Source of the DNA: Actinomycetes bacterium
GTDB lineage: Bacteria > Actinomycetota > Thermoleophilia > Solirubrobacterales > Solirubrobacteraceae
Assembly (NCBI GenBank): GCA_023404805.1
Contig: JAEYAL010000109.1
Location: 1-25,396 of the forward strand
Direction of reading: 5' to 3'
Length of the DNA: 25,396 nucleotides
This document shows, piece after piece, positions 1 to 7,825 of this stretch. Within the stretch, counting starts at the first letter, position 1, and the number at the start of each line of letters is the position of its first letter. The notes below the pieces were generated by a model. That model had not been told where the DNA came from. It saw only the letters and a program-made list of their open reading frames with translations, and made no database searches. Made by a program: the position numbers and the translations under genes.

Positions 1-1724
1 TGCCGGCGGTCGCCGCGCCGCCCGTCTCCGGGCTGCCCGGCGCGACCGCGGGCTGGGTCCCGACGCCACGCCGCCGGTTGGGCGACATCGTCGTCGACGC
101 GATGTGGGTGCCGCGCTCCGTGGTCGAGGAGATGGTGGAGGAAGCCCGCTCGCTCGGGCGCCCGATCGGCCAGCTGCTGCTCGACCGCAACCTGATCACC
201 AGCGAGCAGCTGGGCCAGGCGATCGCCGAGCGCTTCGGCCTGCCGTACCTCTCGATCCGCCAGGCCGAGGTCGACCTGCGCGCCGCGACGATGATCGACA
301 CCCAGACGGCTCGCCGCCTGCGCTCGCTCCCGGTCGCGTTCGACGACGACACGCTCGTCGTCGCGATGGTCGACCCGGGCAACATCGTCGCCCTTGATGA
401 CATCGCCATGCTCACCGGCCAGCGGGTCCGCCCGATCGTGGTCGGCGACGAAGACCTCGAAGTCGTCATCAAGCGCGTCTTGGGCGTCGACTCCGAAGTC
501 GGCGCCGTCCTGGAGCAGGTCGACGACACCGCGCCGCTGCTGGGCGAAGACGAAGACCTCCGCCAGACGACCGACGACGAAGGCCCGGCCGTCAAGATCG
601 TGCAGTCGGTCATCTCGCAGGCCGTCGAGCGGCGCGCCTCCGACATCCACTTCGACCCCGTCCCGGACGGCCTCGTGGTGCGGTTCCGCGTCGACGGCGT
701 CGTGCACGACGTCACCGCCGTCCCGCGCCAGCTCGCGGCTGCCGTGGTGTCGCGTCTGAAGATCCTCGCCGAGCTCAATATCGCTGAGCGGCGCATGCCG
801 CAGGACGGCCGCGTCGGCTTCAACTTCGAAGGGCGCCGCGTCGACCTGCGCGTCGTGACGCTGCCGCTGGTCGCCGGCGAGTCGGTCGTGCTGCGCGTGC
901 TCGACAGCGGCGGCACCGTGCGCGGGCTCCACGAGCTCGGCATGGGCGCCGAAGCCGAGGCGCGCCTCGTGAAGGCGCTCGGCCGGGCCAACGGCGGCAT
1001 CCTTGCGACCGGCCCGACGGGCTCCGGCAAGACCACGACCGTCTACGGCGCGCTCCAGCTGACCAACACCGGCGACCGCACGCTCGTCACGATCGAGGAC
1101 CCGGTCGAGTACCGCGTCCCCGGCGTCAAGCAGCTGCAGGTCAACCCGAAGATCGGGCTCGAGTTCGCCAACGGCCTGCGGTCGATGGTGCGCGCTGACC
1201 CAGACGTCATGCTCGTCGGCGAGATCCGCGACACCGAGAGCGCCCAGATAGCGATGCAGGCTGCCATCACCGGCCACCTCGTGCTTTCGACGCTGCACAC
1301 GAACAACGCCGCCGCGGCGCTGAGCCGCCTCGTCGACATGGGCGTTCCGGCGTTTATGGTCGTCTCGGCCGTCACGTGCGTCATCGGCCAGCGCCTCGCG
1401 CGGCGCCTCTGCGACCACTGCAAGGCTCCGGCCCAGTACCCCGCCGAGATGCTCGACCGCGAGGCCGGCACGTTCGCCTCGGTGTTCGAGCCGGTCGGCT
1501 GCGCCAAGTGCGGCGACACTGGCTACGACGGCCGGATCGGCCTGTACGAAGTGCTCGAGGTCAGCGACGAGATCCGCCGCCTCGTGATCACCGGCGCGGG
1601 CTCGGACGAGATCGGGCGCGTCGCGGAGGACCAGGGCATGCAGACGATGCGCCAGGACGGCATCCAGCGCGTTCTAGCCGGGCTCACGAGCCCCGCTGAG
1701 CTCGCGCGCGTCGCGCCGATCTGA
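1..1724 (+). CDS. pilB: Type IV pilus / type II secretion assembly ATPase (PilB/GspE family), 5' end beyond the window
   Basis: This is the hexameric cytoplasmic motor that powers pilin polymerisation. The reading frame is open from base 3, so the true start is probably upstream; the first usable start inside the window is TTG at 78. The conserved N-terminal fold begins with RRRLGDIVV, right at that TTG, and an Ala/Pro-rich stretch precedes it. Counting from the TTG (548 residues): an MshEN/T2SSE N-terminal domain about 20-150, Walker A GPTGSGKT at 312-319, an Asp-box region around TIEDPVEY at 338-345, Walker B DVMLVGEIRD at 376-385, and a zinc-binding tetracysteine at C445, C448, C475 and C478, typical of PilB/GspE. 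The AAA core is complete. PilT-type retraction ATPases lack the tetracysteine and the N-domain, so an extension ATPase is favoured. The gene is separated from the pilin block by about 6 kb of other genes and converges on the RNase D gene 46 bp away. Confidence 0.93.
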   Translation, partial: PAVAAPPVSGLPGATAGWVPTPRRRLGDIVVDAMWVPRSVVEEMVEEARSLGRPIGQLLLDRNLITSEQLGQAIAERFGLPYLSIRQAEVDLRAATMIDTQTARRLRSLPVAFDDDTLVVAMVDPGNIVALDDIAMLTGQRVRPIVVGDEDLEVVIKRVLGVDSEVGAVLEQVDDTAPLLGEDEDLRQTTDDEGPAVKIVQSVISQAVERRASDIHFDPVPDGLVVRFRVDGVVHDVTAVPRQLAAAVVSRLKILAELNIAERRMPQDGRVGFNFEGRRVDLRVVTLPLVAGESVVLRVLDSGGTVRGLHELGMGAEAEARLVKALGRANGGILATGPTGSGKTTTVYGALQLTNTGDRTLVTIEDPVEYRVPGVKQLQVNPKIGLEFANGLRSMVRADPDVMLVGEIRDTESAQIAMQAAITGHLVLSTLHTNNAAAALSRLVDMGVPAFMVVSAVTCVIGQRLARRLCDHCKAPAQYPAEMLDREAGTFASVFEPVGCAKCGDTGYDGRIGLYEVLEVSDEIRRLVITGAGSDEIGRVAEDQGMQTMRQDGIQRVLAGLTSPAELARVAPI

Positions 1725-1770
1725 TCCGTCGGGCACCCGCGTCCGGCCCGTGCGCCGGTCCGAGCGGGCG

Positions 1771-2970
1771 TCAGCTGATCTCGACGCCGCCGCGGCCGGC
1801 GCGGAGCGAGAGTTTGCCGTCGAGCAGCTGCAGCAGCTCGTTGCCGACGACCTCGCGGCGCCAGCCCTGCAGGACGCGGACGTCGCCGGACTCCGTGTGC
1901 TCGCGATGCCCGGACACGAGCAGCTGCAGCTCGTTGCGGGTCGCGAGCAGCTCGTAGGCGAGCCCGGCGCTCGCCGCGCGCGTGCGCAGCAGCGCCTCGC
2001 AGAGCGCGATGACCGCGACATCCTCGGGCCGCGTGTCGAGCTGGCGCAGCGGCCGGCGGGGGATGGGGTCCTTCGTGAGCCCCTCCTGGATCGCCGTCAG
2101 CAGCCCTTCGGCGCGGCGGCGGCCGTTGGCCTCGCCGAGCCCGCGGATCTGCCGGAGCTCGTCGATCGTCTTGGGACGGCGCTTGGCGAGCTCGACGAGC
2201 GGCTGGTCGCCGAGGACCTGCTGCGCCGGACGGTCGTGCGTGCTGGCCGTCGACTCGCGCCAGACGACGAGCTGACGGGCGACCGCCCGCGTGACCGGGT
2301 CGTGGCCCGCGATCTTGGGCAGGCGCTCGAAGAGGGCGTCGGCGTTGCGCTCGTCGCTGGCGGCTGCGAGCGGTTCGCACTCCTGGACGGCCCAGTCGAG
2401 CCGGCCGGACACGATCAGCCGCTCCTGGAGCTCGACGGCGGCCTCCTCGAGGTGGAGCACGTCTTCGCGGGCGTAACGCAGCTGCTCGGTGGTCAGCGGG
2501 CGGCGGTCCCACTTCGTGAAGCTCGCGCTCTTGTGCAGCTTGACGCCGAGCAGGCCGCGCAGCAGCGCCTCGTAGCCGATCTGCGCGCGCAGGCCGGCGA
2601 ACGCGGCGGCGATCTGCGTGTCGAACACGTTGGTCACGTCGGTCGACCATGTGCGCCGCAGCAGCGCGACGTCCTGGCGCGCGGCGTGCAGGATCAGCTC
2701 GATCTCCGGATCGGCGATCACCCGCGCGAGCGGGGCGGGGTCGATCGAGCGGTCGAGCGGATCGATCAACAGGATCCACGGCTCGTCGCCGGCGCCCGCG
2801 TCGTCGAGGTAGACCGCGACCTGCACGAGGCAGAGCAAGGACTGGTACTTGCCTTCGCCGACGAACTCCGTGTCGATCGCGAAGCGGCCGCGGGCCTCGG
2901 CCAGACGCGCGAACTCGCGGATCTCCTCGTTGGTGGCCAGCAGGTCGGCCCCCGATGCCGTGCGGCTCAT
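1771..2970 (-). CDS. rnd: Ribonuclease D-like 3'-5' exonuclease with HRDC domain
   Basis: A 399-residue DEDDy exonuclease, expected to trim 3' ends of tRNA precursors or other structured RNAs in the cytoplasm. Exonuclease motif I is AIDTEFV (D33, E35), motif II is HAARQDV (D100) and motif III is YAREDVLHL (Y166, D170); the Tyr four residues before the Asp marks the DEDDy subclass. An HRDC-type helical region follows at about 210-290, including LPKIAGHDP and QIRGLGEANGRR. Length and domain order match RNase D (about 375-400). The ATG overlaps the TGA of the upstream membrane-protein gene as ATGA, so the two are translationally coupled, and the three-gene operon starts at gluQ. Its 3' end faces pilB. 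The family call is firm; the exact RNA substrate is not visible from sequence. Confidence 0.92.
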   Translation of the reverse strand: MSRTASGADLLATNEEIREFARLAEARGRFAIDTEFVGEGKYQSLLCLVQVAVYLDDAGAGDEPWILLIDPLDRSIDPAPLARVIADPEIELILHAARQDVALLRRTWSTDVTNVFDTQIAAAFAGLRAQIGYEALLRGLLGVKLHKSASFTKWDRRPLTTEQLRYAREDVLHLEEAAVELQERLIVSGRLDWAVQECEPLAAASDERNADALFERLPKIAGHDPVTRAVARQLVVWRESTASTHDRPAQQVLGDQPLVELAKRRPKTIDELRQIRGLGEANGRRRAEGLLTAIQEGLTKDPIPRRPLRQLDTRPEDVAVIALCEALLRTRAASAGLAYELLATRNELQLLVSGHREHTESGDVRVLQGWRREVVGNELLQLLDGKLSLRAGRGGVEIS

Positions 2971-3242
2971 CGGCTGCCGCCCTGGGCGCCGCGCGGGCCT
3001 TCGCCAGGCCAGTGGCCGTGCCGCGTGAAGTAGTCGCGCGCCTGCTCCTCGGCGTCCCGCTCGGTGTCGCCCTGGACGCCGACGCGGTAGAGGAAGTTCA
3101 GCAGCCAGATCGACGCGCCCGCCGAGAAGACGGGGATTCCGATCTCCAGCGACGTCTCGGAGACGCCGCCGATGATGATGATCGCGACACCGCCCACACA
3201 GAGGAGCGTCGGGATCCAGAAGCGGATCAGCTTCAGGAGCAT
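2967..3242 (-). CDS. Small two-helix membrane protein of unknown function
   Basis: A 91-residue protein with two predicted hydrophobic helices, roughly residues 8-27 (IRFWIPTLLCVGGVAIIIIG) and 33-52 (IGIPVFSAGASIWLLNFLYR). A short acidic and basic cytoplasmic tail follows, including ERDAEEQARDYFTRHGHWP. I do not recognise a named family; short two-helix proteins of this kind are common in actinobacteria. It starts 10 bp inside the 3' end of gluQ and its TGA overlaps the ATG of the RNase D gene, so it is almost certainly a genuine co-translated member of this operon. No catalytic motif is visible. Confidence 0.8.
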   Translation of the reverse strand: MLLKLIRFWIPTLLCVGGVAIIIIGGVSETSLEIGIPVFSAGASIWLLNFLYRVGVQGDTERDAEEQARDYFTRHGHWPGEGPRGAQGGSR

Positions 3243-4174
3243 GTGGACATCATCGTCGATCGCACCGGCAGACGCTCGTACGAGAACGCGCCGACCAGAT
3301 CGGTGAGGGTTGCCTGCGTGCCAGAATCGGCGAGTCCGGCGCTTGCGGCGAGCGCCGTGACGAGGGCTTCAGCCGTGGCGGGGCGGCCGCACGGCAGTCC
3401 TGGCAGGTCGAGGTTCGAGCGGCCCGCGAGTGCGTCGTCGAGCGTGGCGGCGCCGTGGCGCTTGGCCAGCCGCGCGCCGTCCGGACCGATCATCAGCGGC
3501 ACATGCGCATAGGCGACGGGATCCAGGCCGAGCCGCTCTTGGAGCTGGCGCTGCGTCGCGACTGAGCCCAGGAGGTCGGCGCCGCGCACCACCTCGCCGA
3601 CGCCTTGGTCGGCGTCGTCGAGCACCACCGCCAGCTGGTAGCCGAACTCCCCGTCGGCGCGGCGCAGCACCGCGTCCTCCGCGGGCAGCGACTGCGGCCC
3701 GAGCACGCGGTCGTCGAAGTCCACGAGGCCGGCGTCGGCCCGGAAGCGCCAGGCGGGCTCGCGGCCACCGGCGGCCTTCTCCGCCCGCTGCTGCGCGGTG
3801 AGGCCGCGGCACGTGCCCGGGTAGCCCGCGCTCGGGGCGCCGTGCGGGGCGCTCGACGCCTCACTGATCTCCGCGCGCGTGCAGAAGCACGGGTACACCG
3901 CGCCTGCCTGCTGCAGCTGTTCGAACGCCGCGGCGTACCGCTCGGTGCGCTCGCTTTGCGCGATGACCTCCCCGTCGTGCTCGAGCCCCAGGCGCGCGAG
4001 GTCGCGCAGCTGCCGGTCGGCGATCTCCGCGCGGGAGCGGCCGCGGTCGAGATCGTCGATGCGCAGACGCCACGCGCCACCGGTCGAGCGCGCCGCCAGC
4101 CACGAGAGCAGCGCGGTGCGCAGGTTCCCGAGGTGGAGGTCGGCAGAAGGGGAGGGGGCGAAGCGGCCATCCAT
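3233..4174 (-). CDS. gluQ: Glutamyl-Q tRNA(Asp) synthetase
   Basis: A 313-residue truncated relative of glutamyl-tRNA synthetase. It carries the class I catalytic fold but has no anticodon-binding domain, which is the hallmark of GluQ (YadB). The family charges glutamate onto the queuosine base of tRNA(Asp). Visible features are the opening FAPSPSADLHLGN with HLGN (14-17) as the HIGH motif, a zinc site made by C95, C97, Y117 and C121 (PCFC and YPGTC), and RLAKR (234-238) in the KMSKS position. Full GluRS is about 470-490 residues, so the length supports GluQ. It is the first gene of a minus-strand operon. A TANNNT hexamer (TAGGCT) lies 12 nt before the ATG. A queuosine pathway gene such as tgt is not in the window. 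Confidence 0.88.
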   Translation of the reverse strand: MDGRFAPSPSADLHLGNLRTALLSWLAARSTGGAWRLRIDDLDRGRSRAEIADRQLRDLARLGLEHDGEVIAQSERTERYAAAFEQLQQAGAVYPCFCTRAEISEASSAPHGAPSAGYPGTCRGLTAQQRAEKAAGGREPAWRFRADAGLVDFDDRVLGPQSLPAEDAVLRRADGEFGYQLAVVLDDADQGVGEVVRGADLLGSVATQRQLQERLGLDPVAYAHVPLMIGPDGARLAKRHGAATLDDALAGRSNLDLPGLPCGRPATAEALVTALAASAGLADSGTQATLTDLVGAFSYERLPVRSTMMSTCS

Positions 4175-4186
4175 GGACTGCCAGCG

Positions 4187-4192
4187 AGCCTA
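4187..4192 (-). promoter_or_regulatory. Putative -10 hexamer TAGGCT for the gluQ operon
   Basis: On the minus strand TAGGCT (fits the actinobacterial TANNNT pattern) stands 12 nt before the gluQ ATG, implying a leader of only about 5-6 nt. No convincing -35 is seen. The same hexamer precedes the macro-domain gene and efp in this window. Confidence 0.4.
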
Positions 4193-4243
4193 ACTCCACG
4201 GGGGCCGTGCCGGGGGCGGGCGCCTGCCGCCGCCGAAGGCGGC

Positions 4244-4249
4244 TACCAT
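4244..4249 (+). promoter_or_regulatory. Putative -10 hexamer TACCAT giving a near-leaderless transcript
   Basis: TACCAT matches TANNNT and ends 8 nt before the ATG of the zinc-ribbon gene at 4258. No Shine-Dalgarno is seen, which fits a leaderless start. The evidence is the motif and its spacing only. Confidence 0.35.
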
Positions 4250-4257
4250 GCGCCGCG

Positions 4258-4482
4258 ATGGCCGAGACTCCAGCCAAGCCGCGAGGCCGCCGACCGGCGA
4301 AGAACGCCGAGCCTGCCGAGCCGGCTGGCCCGCAGCCCTGCTCGGCGTGCCGGGCCACCGGGCGCGTGTTCGCGAACCGCGCCGGCGAGCAGATCAGCGT
4401 GAACTGCCCCTGGTGCCAGGGCACCGGCTCGTGGGAACCGGGCTACGACGCCCAAGCCGCGGGCGTCTACCCGGGCGCCTGA
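4258..4482 (+). CDS. Small zinc-ribbon protein with two CxxC pairs
   Basis: A 74-residue protein with a basic, Ala/Pro-rich N-terminus (residues 1-25) followed by a compact zinc-binding module. CSAC (C28, C31) and CPWCQGTG (C50, C53) form a two-knuckle arrangement resembling one repeat pair of the DnaJ zinc-finger type (CxxCxGxG). The ATG at 4258 is chosen because residues before it read through the intergenic region and a TANNNT hexamer lies just upstream. It is divergent from gluQ with 83 bp between starts. The function is unknown; an RNA-, DNA- or protein-binding ribbon is the obvious guess. The intact Cys pattern in an independent reading frame supports a real gene. Confidence 0.75.
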   Translation: MAETPAKPRGRRPAKNAEPAEPAGPQPCSACRATGRVFANRAGEQISVNCPWCQGTGSWEPGYDAQAAGVYPGA

Positions 4483-4649
4483 GCACCCCGCGGGCGACCG
4501 CCCGCGCGCCAGCATTTCGCCCGATCGGCCCTTATACGCCGGTTTATCGCGCGATGGCGCACCAGGCCTGGACAGATCGCCGAGCCGCAGGCATCGGCCG
4601 ACTGCCTAGCCCCATACTGGCCCCATACGGACGCGCCGATACGCGGGCT

Positions 4650-7412
4650 ATGAGTTCCCCTCGTCTTCTCGTGCTCGCCGCAGTGGCGCTGGGCTGCGCC
4701 GCGTTCCCAGCGCCAGGCTCCGCCGCGCTGACGCAGGACGGCGCCACCAACCCGACACCGATCGGCTACGGCGTGGACGGTTCGGGCAACAGCCTTTGGA
4801 CGGCGGACGGCGTGCTCTCTCCCGGCGAGACGGTGAACGTGAACTTCCCGCTCCGCGATACGCAGAACCCCGCGCCGTACGCGAACGACGCGACCGGCAT
4901 CCTCTACCCGCAGGGCCAGGCGGGCAACTTCCTCACGGTGGTGCCAGGCGGACCGAACCCGTTCACGTCGAACGGCGGCGTCGTCCAGGGCTCCTCGAAC
5001 TACTCGATCACCGTCAGCTCGAACCTGCAGTGCGGCACGCGTGTGCCGCTGCGGCTCGCGGTCTCGGGCCCGACGATGCCCGCTGGGAGCCAGGACTTCA
5101 TGTACGGCCTGCCGACGGGCGCGGCCGGGGCCTACCACCGCACGGCCAGCACGGACGTCGGCAACATCATCCTCGACGGCCAGACCAAGGAGTCCACGGT
5201 CGCCGTCGCCCAGGGCACGTCGATGGCGAAGGGCATCCGGGTCCACATCGACCAGATCGACCACCAGTACTCGACCTTCTGGATGAAGCTGACCCTCGTG
5301 TCGCCGTCCGGCAAGGAAGCCGTCCTGATCAACCAGGTCGGCAACCTGGCCCAGGGCGGCGGCACCGCCAACCGCCAGTTCAAGAACGTCACGTTCTCGA
5401 TGGATGCGGTCGGCGGGGAAGAGCCCATGGACGCCGCTGACGCCGCGACGGAGGACTTCACCGACACGGTCATCACGCCGAAGGACTCGTTCTCGATCTT
5501 CGACGGCGAGCCGCTGACCGGCACGTGGAAGCTGAAGGTCACCGACATCTCCGCGCCGCTGGAGAGCCGCCGCCTGCGCAGCGGGCAGGGCCGCACGACG
5601 CTCACCGCGGGCCAGATGGCCGAAGTCGGCAACTGGCAGCTCGACACCGCTGGCGCGATCTGCGGCACGGCGCCGACCGTGGCGTCGACCGGCCCGGACG
5701 CCTGGTTCGGCGCCGACCCGATCTTCATCGACCCTGACGGCGGCTCGCTCGATGCCAGCGCGTCGACCGACCCGAGCTTCGGCGGGAGCATCGCCAGCTA
5801 CCAGTGGGACCTCGACGGCAGCGCGAGCACGGGCGCCGAGGGCTTTGAGACCACCGTCTCGACGCCGACCGTGCCGCTGGCCGGCCCGCTGCCGCAGGGC
5901 AAGCGCACGGTCCGCCTGCGCGTGGTCGACGACAGCGGCAAGGTCTCGGCGATCGTCGCCCGCGACGTGTTCATCTCCAAGGTGCCGGTGATCTCCTCGA
6001 TCACCGCGAACCCGACCCTGATCATGGCGGGCACCCCGGTGACGCTCACCGCGGCCGCGACCGATCCCGACCTCCCGAACGGGCAGGTGCTCAAGTACGA
6101 GTGGGACCTCGATGACGACGGCTTCTTCGATGACGCCACTGGCGAATCGACGCCGAAGACGTGGCCCCAGAGCGGCCTGCAGATCGTGCGCGTCAAGGTC
6201 ACCGACCAGGTCGGCGCCTACGCCATCAAGAACCAGGTCATCAACGTCTCGAACATGAAGCCGACGGCCGCGTTCTCGGTGCTGACCTCGCCGCTGATCG
6301 CTGGCGACGAAGCCAACTTCACCGGCGCCGCTTCGACCGACGTCGACGGCACCATCGTCAAGTACGAGTGGGACTTCGATGGCGACGGCGAAGCCGACGT
6401 GACCAGCGTGCCCGGCAACTCGACGCCCGCCGCCGCCACGGCGAAGTGGACGTTCCCCGAAGCGGGCGAGTACTCGATCAGCCTCAAGGTCACCGACAAC
6501 ACCGGCGGCTTCGACCAGCTGGACTCCAACGTCGTCGTCACGGGCCGCCCGGTCCCGGCAGGCACGGCCACGCCGACCTCGCCGCTCAAGAACGAGCTGG
6601 TGAGCTTCAACGCCGCGGGCTCGCACGACAGCGACGCAGGCGGCTCGATCGTCAAGTACGAGTGGGACCTCGACGGAAACGGCAGCTTCGAGATCAGCGG
6701 CGCGACCGCGGTGACGGCGACGAAGTCGTACCCGAACGCCGGGACCATCGTGGCCCGGCTCCGCGTGACCGACAACGTCGGCGCGACGGCGACGCAGCTC
6801 ATCGCGATCACCGTCCGCAACCCGGACGTCACGCCGACGCCGACGCCCACGCCGACGCCCACGACCCCGAAGCCGACCACGCCGGGCCCGGGCAACAACG
6901 GCCCCGGCAACGTGCCGGACACAGGCCCAGGCGGCGAACCGACGCCGGATCCGCTGAAGGAAGTGCCCAAGGGCGTTGACCCGACGGAGATCGGCAACCT
7001 GCTCGACGACCCGCCGCCAGGCGTCGTCATCGGCGACGGCGGCGTGACCGAGGACGGCTTCGCCGCGAAGATCGCTGCGAGCAGCAAGGCGAAGGCCAAG
7101 AAGGTCTACAAGAAGGGCATCGCCGTCAAGCTCGTCACGAACGACGCCGCGACCGTCGCCCTGAAGGTGGTCGTCACGCCCAAGGACGCCAAGACGATGG
7201 GGCTCAAGATCAAGAAGAACACCGCGATCGGCTCCGGCAAGCTCGTGACCAAGGGCGCCGGCACCGGCAAGTTCGTGGTCAAGTTCTCGAGCAAGTACCA
7301 GCGCTACGTGAAGAAGGCCAAGAAGACCAAGGTCACCTTCCGCGCGGTCGTCAAGTCGGGCACGAGCGGCTCTGAGCTCGTCGTCGCCCGCAACGTGGTG
7401 CTCGTCAAGTAG
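4650..7412 (+). CDS. Large secreted protein: P-domain-like module, four PKD domains, Pro/Thr stalk and Lys-rich C-terminal domain
   Basis: From the ATG at 4650 the product is 920 residues, beginning with a Sec signal peptide (basic start, hydrophobic core 6-19, probable cleavage after GSA at 25). Residues about 168-336 resemble the beta-sandwich P-domain found behind subtilisin-like proteases (ending GTWKLKVTDIS), but no protease domain is present. Four PKD repeats follow at about 341-441, 446-534, 536-631 and 634-724, three with the signature KYEWD and the first with the variant SYQWD. A Thr-Pro stalk (727-780) joins a C-terminal domain (784-920) rich in Lys and Val. This looks like a cell-surface or released adhesin-type protein; no LPXTG motif or C-terminal membrane helix is seen. 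The ATG is preferred over upstream in-frame starts because only it gives a signal peptide. It lies just before the pilin cluster, so a pilus-related role is possible but unproven. Confidence 0.85.
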   Translation: MSSPRLLVLAAVALGCAAFPAPGSAALTQDGATNPTPIGYGVDGSGNSLWTADGVLSPGETVNVNFPLRDTQNPAPYANDATGILYPQGQAGNFLTVVPGGPNPFTSNGGVVQGSSNYSITVSSNLQCGTRVPLRLAVSGPTMPAGSQDFMYGLPTGAAGAYHRTASTDVGNIILDGQTKESTVAVAQGTSMAKGIRVHIDQIDHQYSTFWMKLTLVSPSGKEAVLINQVGNLAQGGGTANRQFKNVTFSMDAVGGEEPMDAADAATEDFTDTVITPKDSFSIFDGEPLTGTWKLKVTDISAPLESRRLRSGQGRTTLTAGQMAEVGNWQLDTAGAICGTAPTVASTGPDAWFGADPIFIDPDGGSLDASASTDPSFGGSIASYQWDLDGSASTGAEGFETTVSTPTVPLAGPLPQGKRTVRLRVVDDSGKVSAIVARDVFISKVPVISSITANPTLIMAGTPVTLTAAATDPDLPNGQVLKYEWDLDDDGFFDDATGESTPKTWPQSGLQIVRVKVTDQVGAYAIKNQVINVSNMKPTAAFSVLTSPLIAGDEANFTGAASTDVDGTIVKYEWDFDGDGEADVTSVPGNSTPAAATAKWTFPEAGEYSISLKVTDNTGGFDQLDSNVVVTGRPVPAGTATPTSPLKNELVSFNAAGSHDSDAGGSIVKYEWDLDGNGSFEISGATAVTATKSYPNAGTIVARLRVTDNVGATATQLIAITVRNPDVTPTPTPTPTPTTPKPTTPGPGNNGPGNVPDTGPGGEPTPDPLKEVPKGVDPTEIGNLLDDPPPGVVIGDGGVTEDGFAAKIAASSKAKAKKVYKKGIAVKLVTNDAATVALKVVVTPKDAKTMGLKIKKNTAIGSGKLVTKGAGTGKFVVKFSSKYQRYVKKAKKTKVTFRAVVKSGTSGSELVVARNVVLVK
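6091..6668 (+). repeat. Near-identical PKD coding repeats
   Basis: The 17-nt string TCAAGTACGAGTGGGAC, encoding the PKD core KYEWD, is identical at 6091-6107, 6358-6374 and 6652-6668 (spacings 267 and 294 bp). This fits internal domain duplication with retained nucleotide identity. Confidence 0.8.
6831..6866 (+). repeat. Hexanucleotide tandem repeat encoding the Thr-Pro stalk
   Basis: About six in-frame copies of ACGCCS encode Thr-Pro dipeptides at the start of the stalk. The tract could expand or contract by slippage without frameshift, changing stalk length. Confidence 0.7.
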
Positions 7413-7449
7413 CCACAGCTTCAAGCCACGCGGGCCCGGCCGCCCGCAA

Positions 7450-7506
7450 CCACAGACATCCCCGGCCGTCTGCTGAGCTCCCTAGCTCGGCAGACGGCCT
7501 CTGTGG
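7450..7506 (+). terminator. Strong long hairpin after the PKD protein gene
   Basis: A 16-bp stem with one G-U wobble (7464-7479 with 7484-7499) closes a CCCT loop. An outer perfect 7-bp stem (7450-7456 with 7500-7506) extends it, with a 7-nt bulge on the 5' side. There is no U-tract, as is common for GC-rich actinobacterial terminators. The likely role is to terminate transcription from the PKD gene and insulate the pilin cluster. Confidence 0.7.
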
Positions 7507-7825
7507 TTCCTGGGTGGACCTGCGTCCGGCAGCGACCAGGAACGCCCGGCGTCGGCGTGACGTGGACGGCGCCCGGCGGGGGAGGGGAGCTCGCTCAACG
7601 CCCCTCAGAGGCCGTTTCCGGCCGTTTTCCGGGCCTGGGGTCTAGACCTGAGGGCCTGGGGTCTGGACCCCAGGGCGTCCGGCCAGCGGCTACGCGACCA
7701 GTGGAGTGTCCACCGACCGTCCATATTCGATTCATGCGCTCAAGCGCCCGTCCTGGCGCCCGATATCTGGAGTGCCGACCCGGCGAAACATTCATTCACA
7801 CGAACCACGTGTCCTAGGAGACTGC
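7507..7825. other. Intergenic region upstream of the pilin genes
   Basis: About 320 bp with no credible gene. The only open frames have no ribosome site and no recognisable protein. It holds two tandem imperfect palindromes (7634-7674) and, at its end, the ribosome-binding site AGGAG (7816-7820) of the first pilin. I could not place a -10/-35 pair with confidence. The spacing implies a promoter and probably a regulated leader for the pilin operon. Confidence 0.6.
7634..7674. promoter_or_regulatory. Two tandem dyad-symmetric sites, 21 bp centre to centre
   Basis: Site 1 (7634-7653) is CCTGGGGTC-TA-GACCTGAGG and site 2 (7655-7674) is CCTGGGGTC-TG-GACCCCAGG. Site 2 is a perfect 9-bp inverted repeat around a 2-bp centre; site 1 has two mismatches. 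A 13-bp direct repeat, GGGCCTGGGGTCT, starts at 7631 and 7652. The 21-bp phase (two helical turns) is typical of paired operators for a dimeric regulator. Site 2 alone could also be a small hairpin. Confidence 0.5.

Noticed and set aside
1725..1770. Terminator between pilB and the RNase D gene
   Set aside because: Only a 5-bp weak hairpin (CCGGC/GCCGG) is visible and no T-tract; not strong enough to report as a feature.
1750..3033. A 427-codon plus-strand frame opposite the RNase D gene
   Set aside because: The minus strand encodes a complete DEDDy exonuclease with all catalytic residues; the plus frame has no family features.
6831..6866. CRISPR-like short tandem repeats
   Set aside because: The repeat unit is 6 bp, in frame, and encodes Thr-Pro; there are no spacers and no cas genes.
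4467..7424. A 985-codon minus-strand open frame opposite the PKD protein
   Set aside because: It has Arg/Asp/Val-rich, low-complexity composition with no domain. It mirrors the codon structure of the real plus-strand gene, which has a signal peptide and PKD domains.
7503..7817. A 104-codon plus-strand frame in the pilin upstream region
   Set aside because: No ribosome site, no recognisable protein, and it overlaps the hairpin and the paired palindromes; better explained as a regulatory region.
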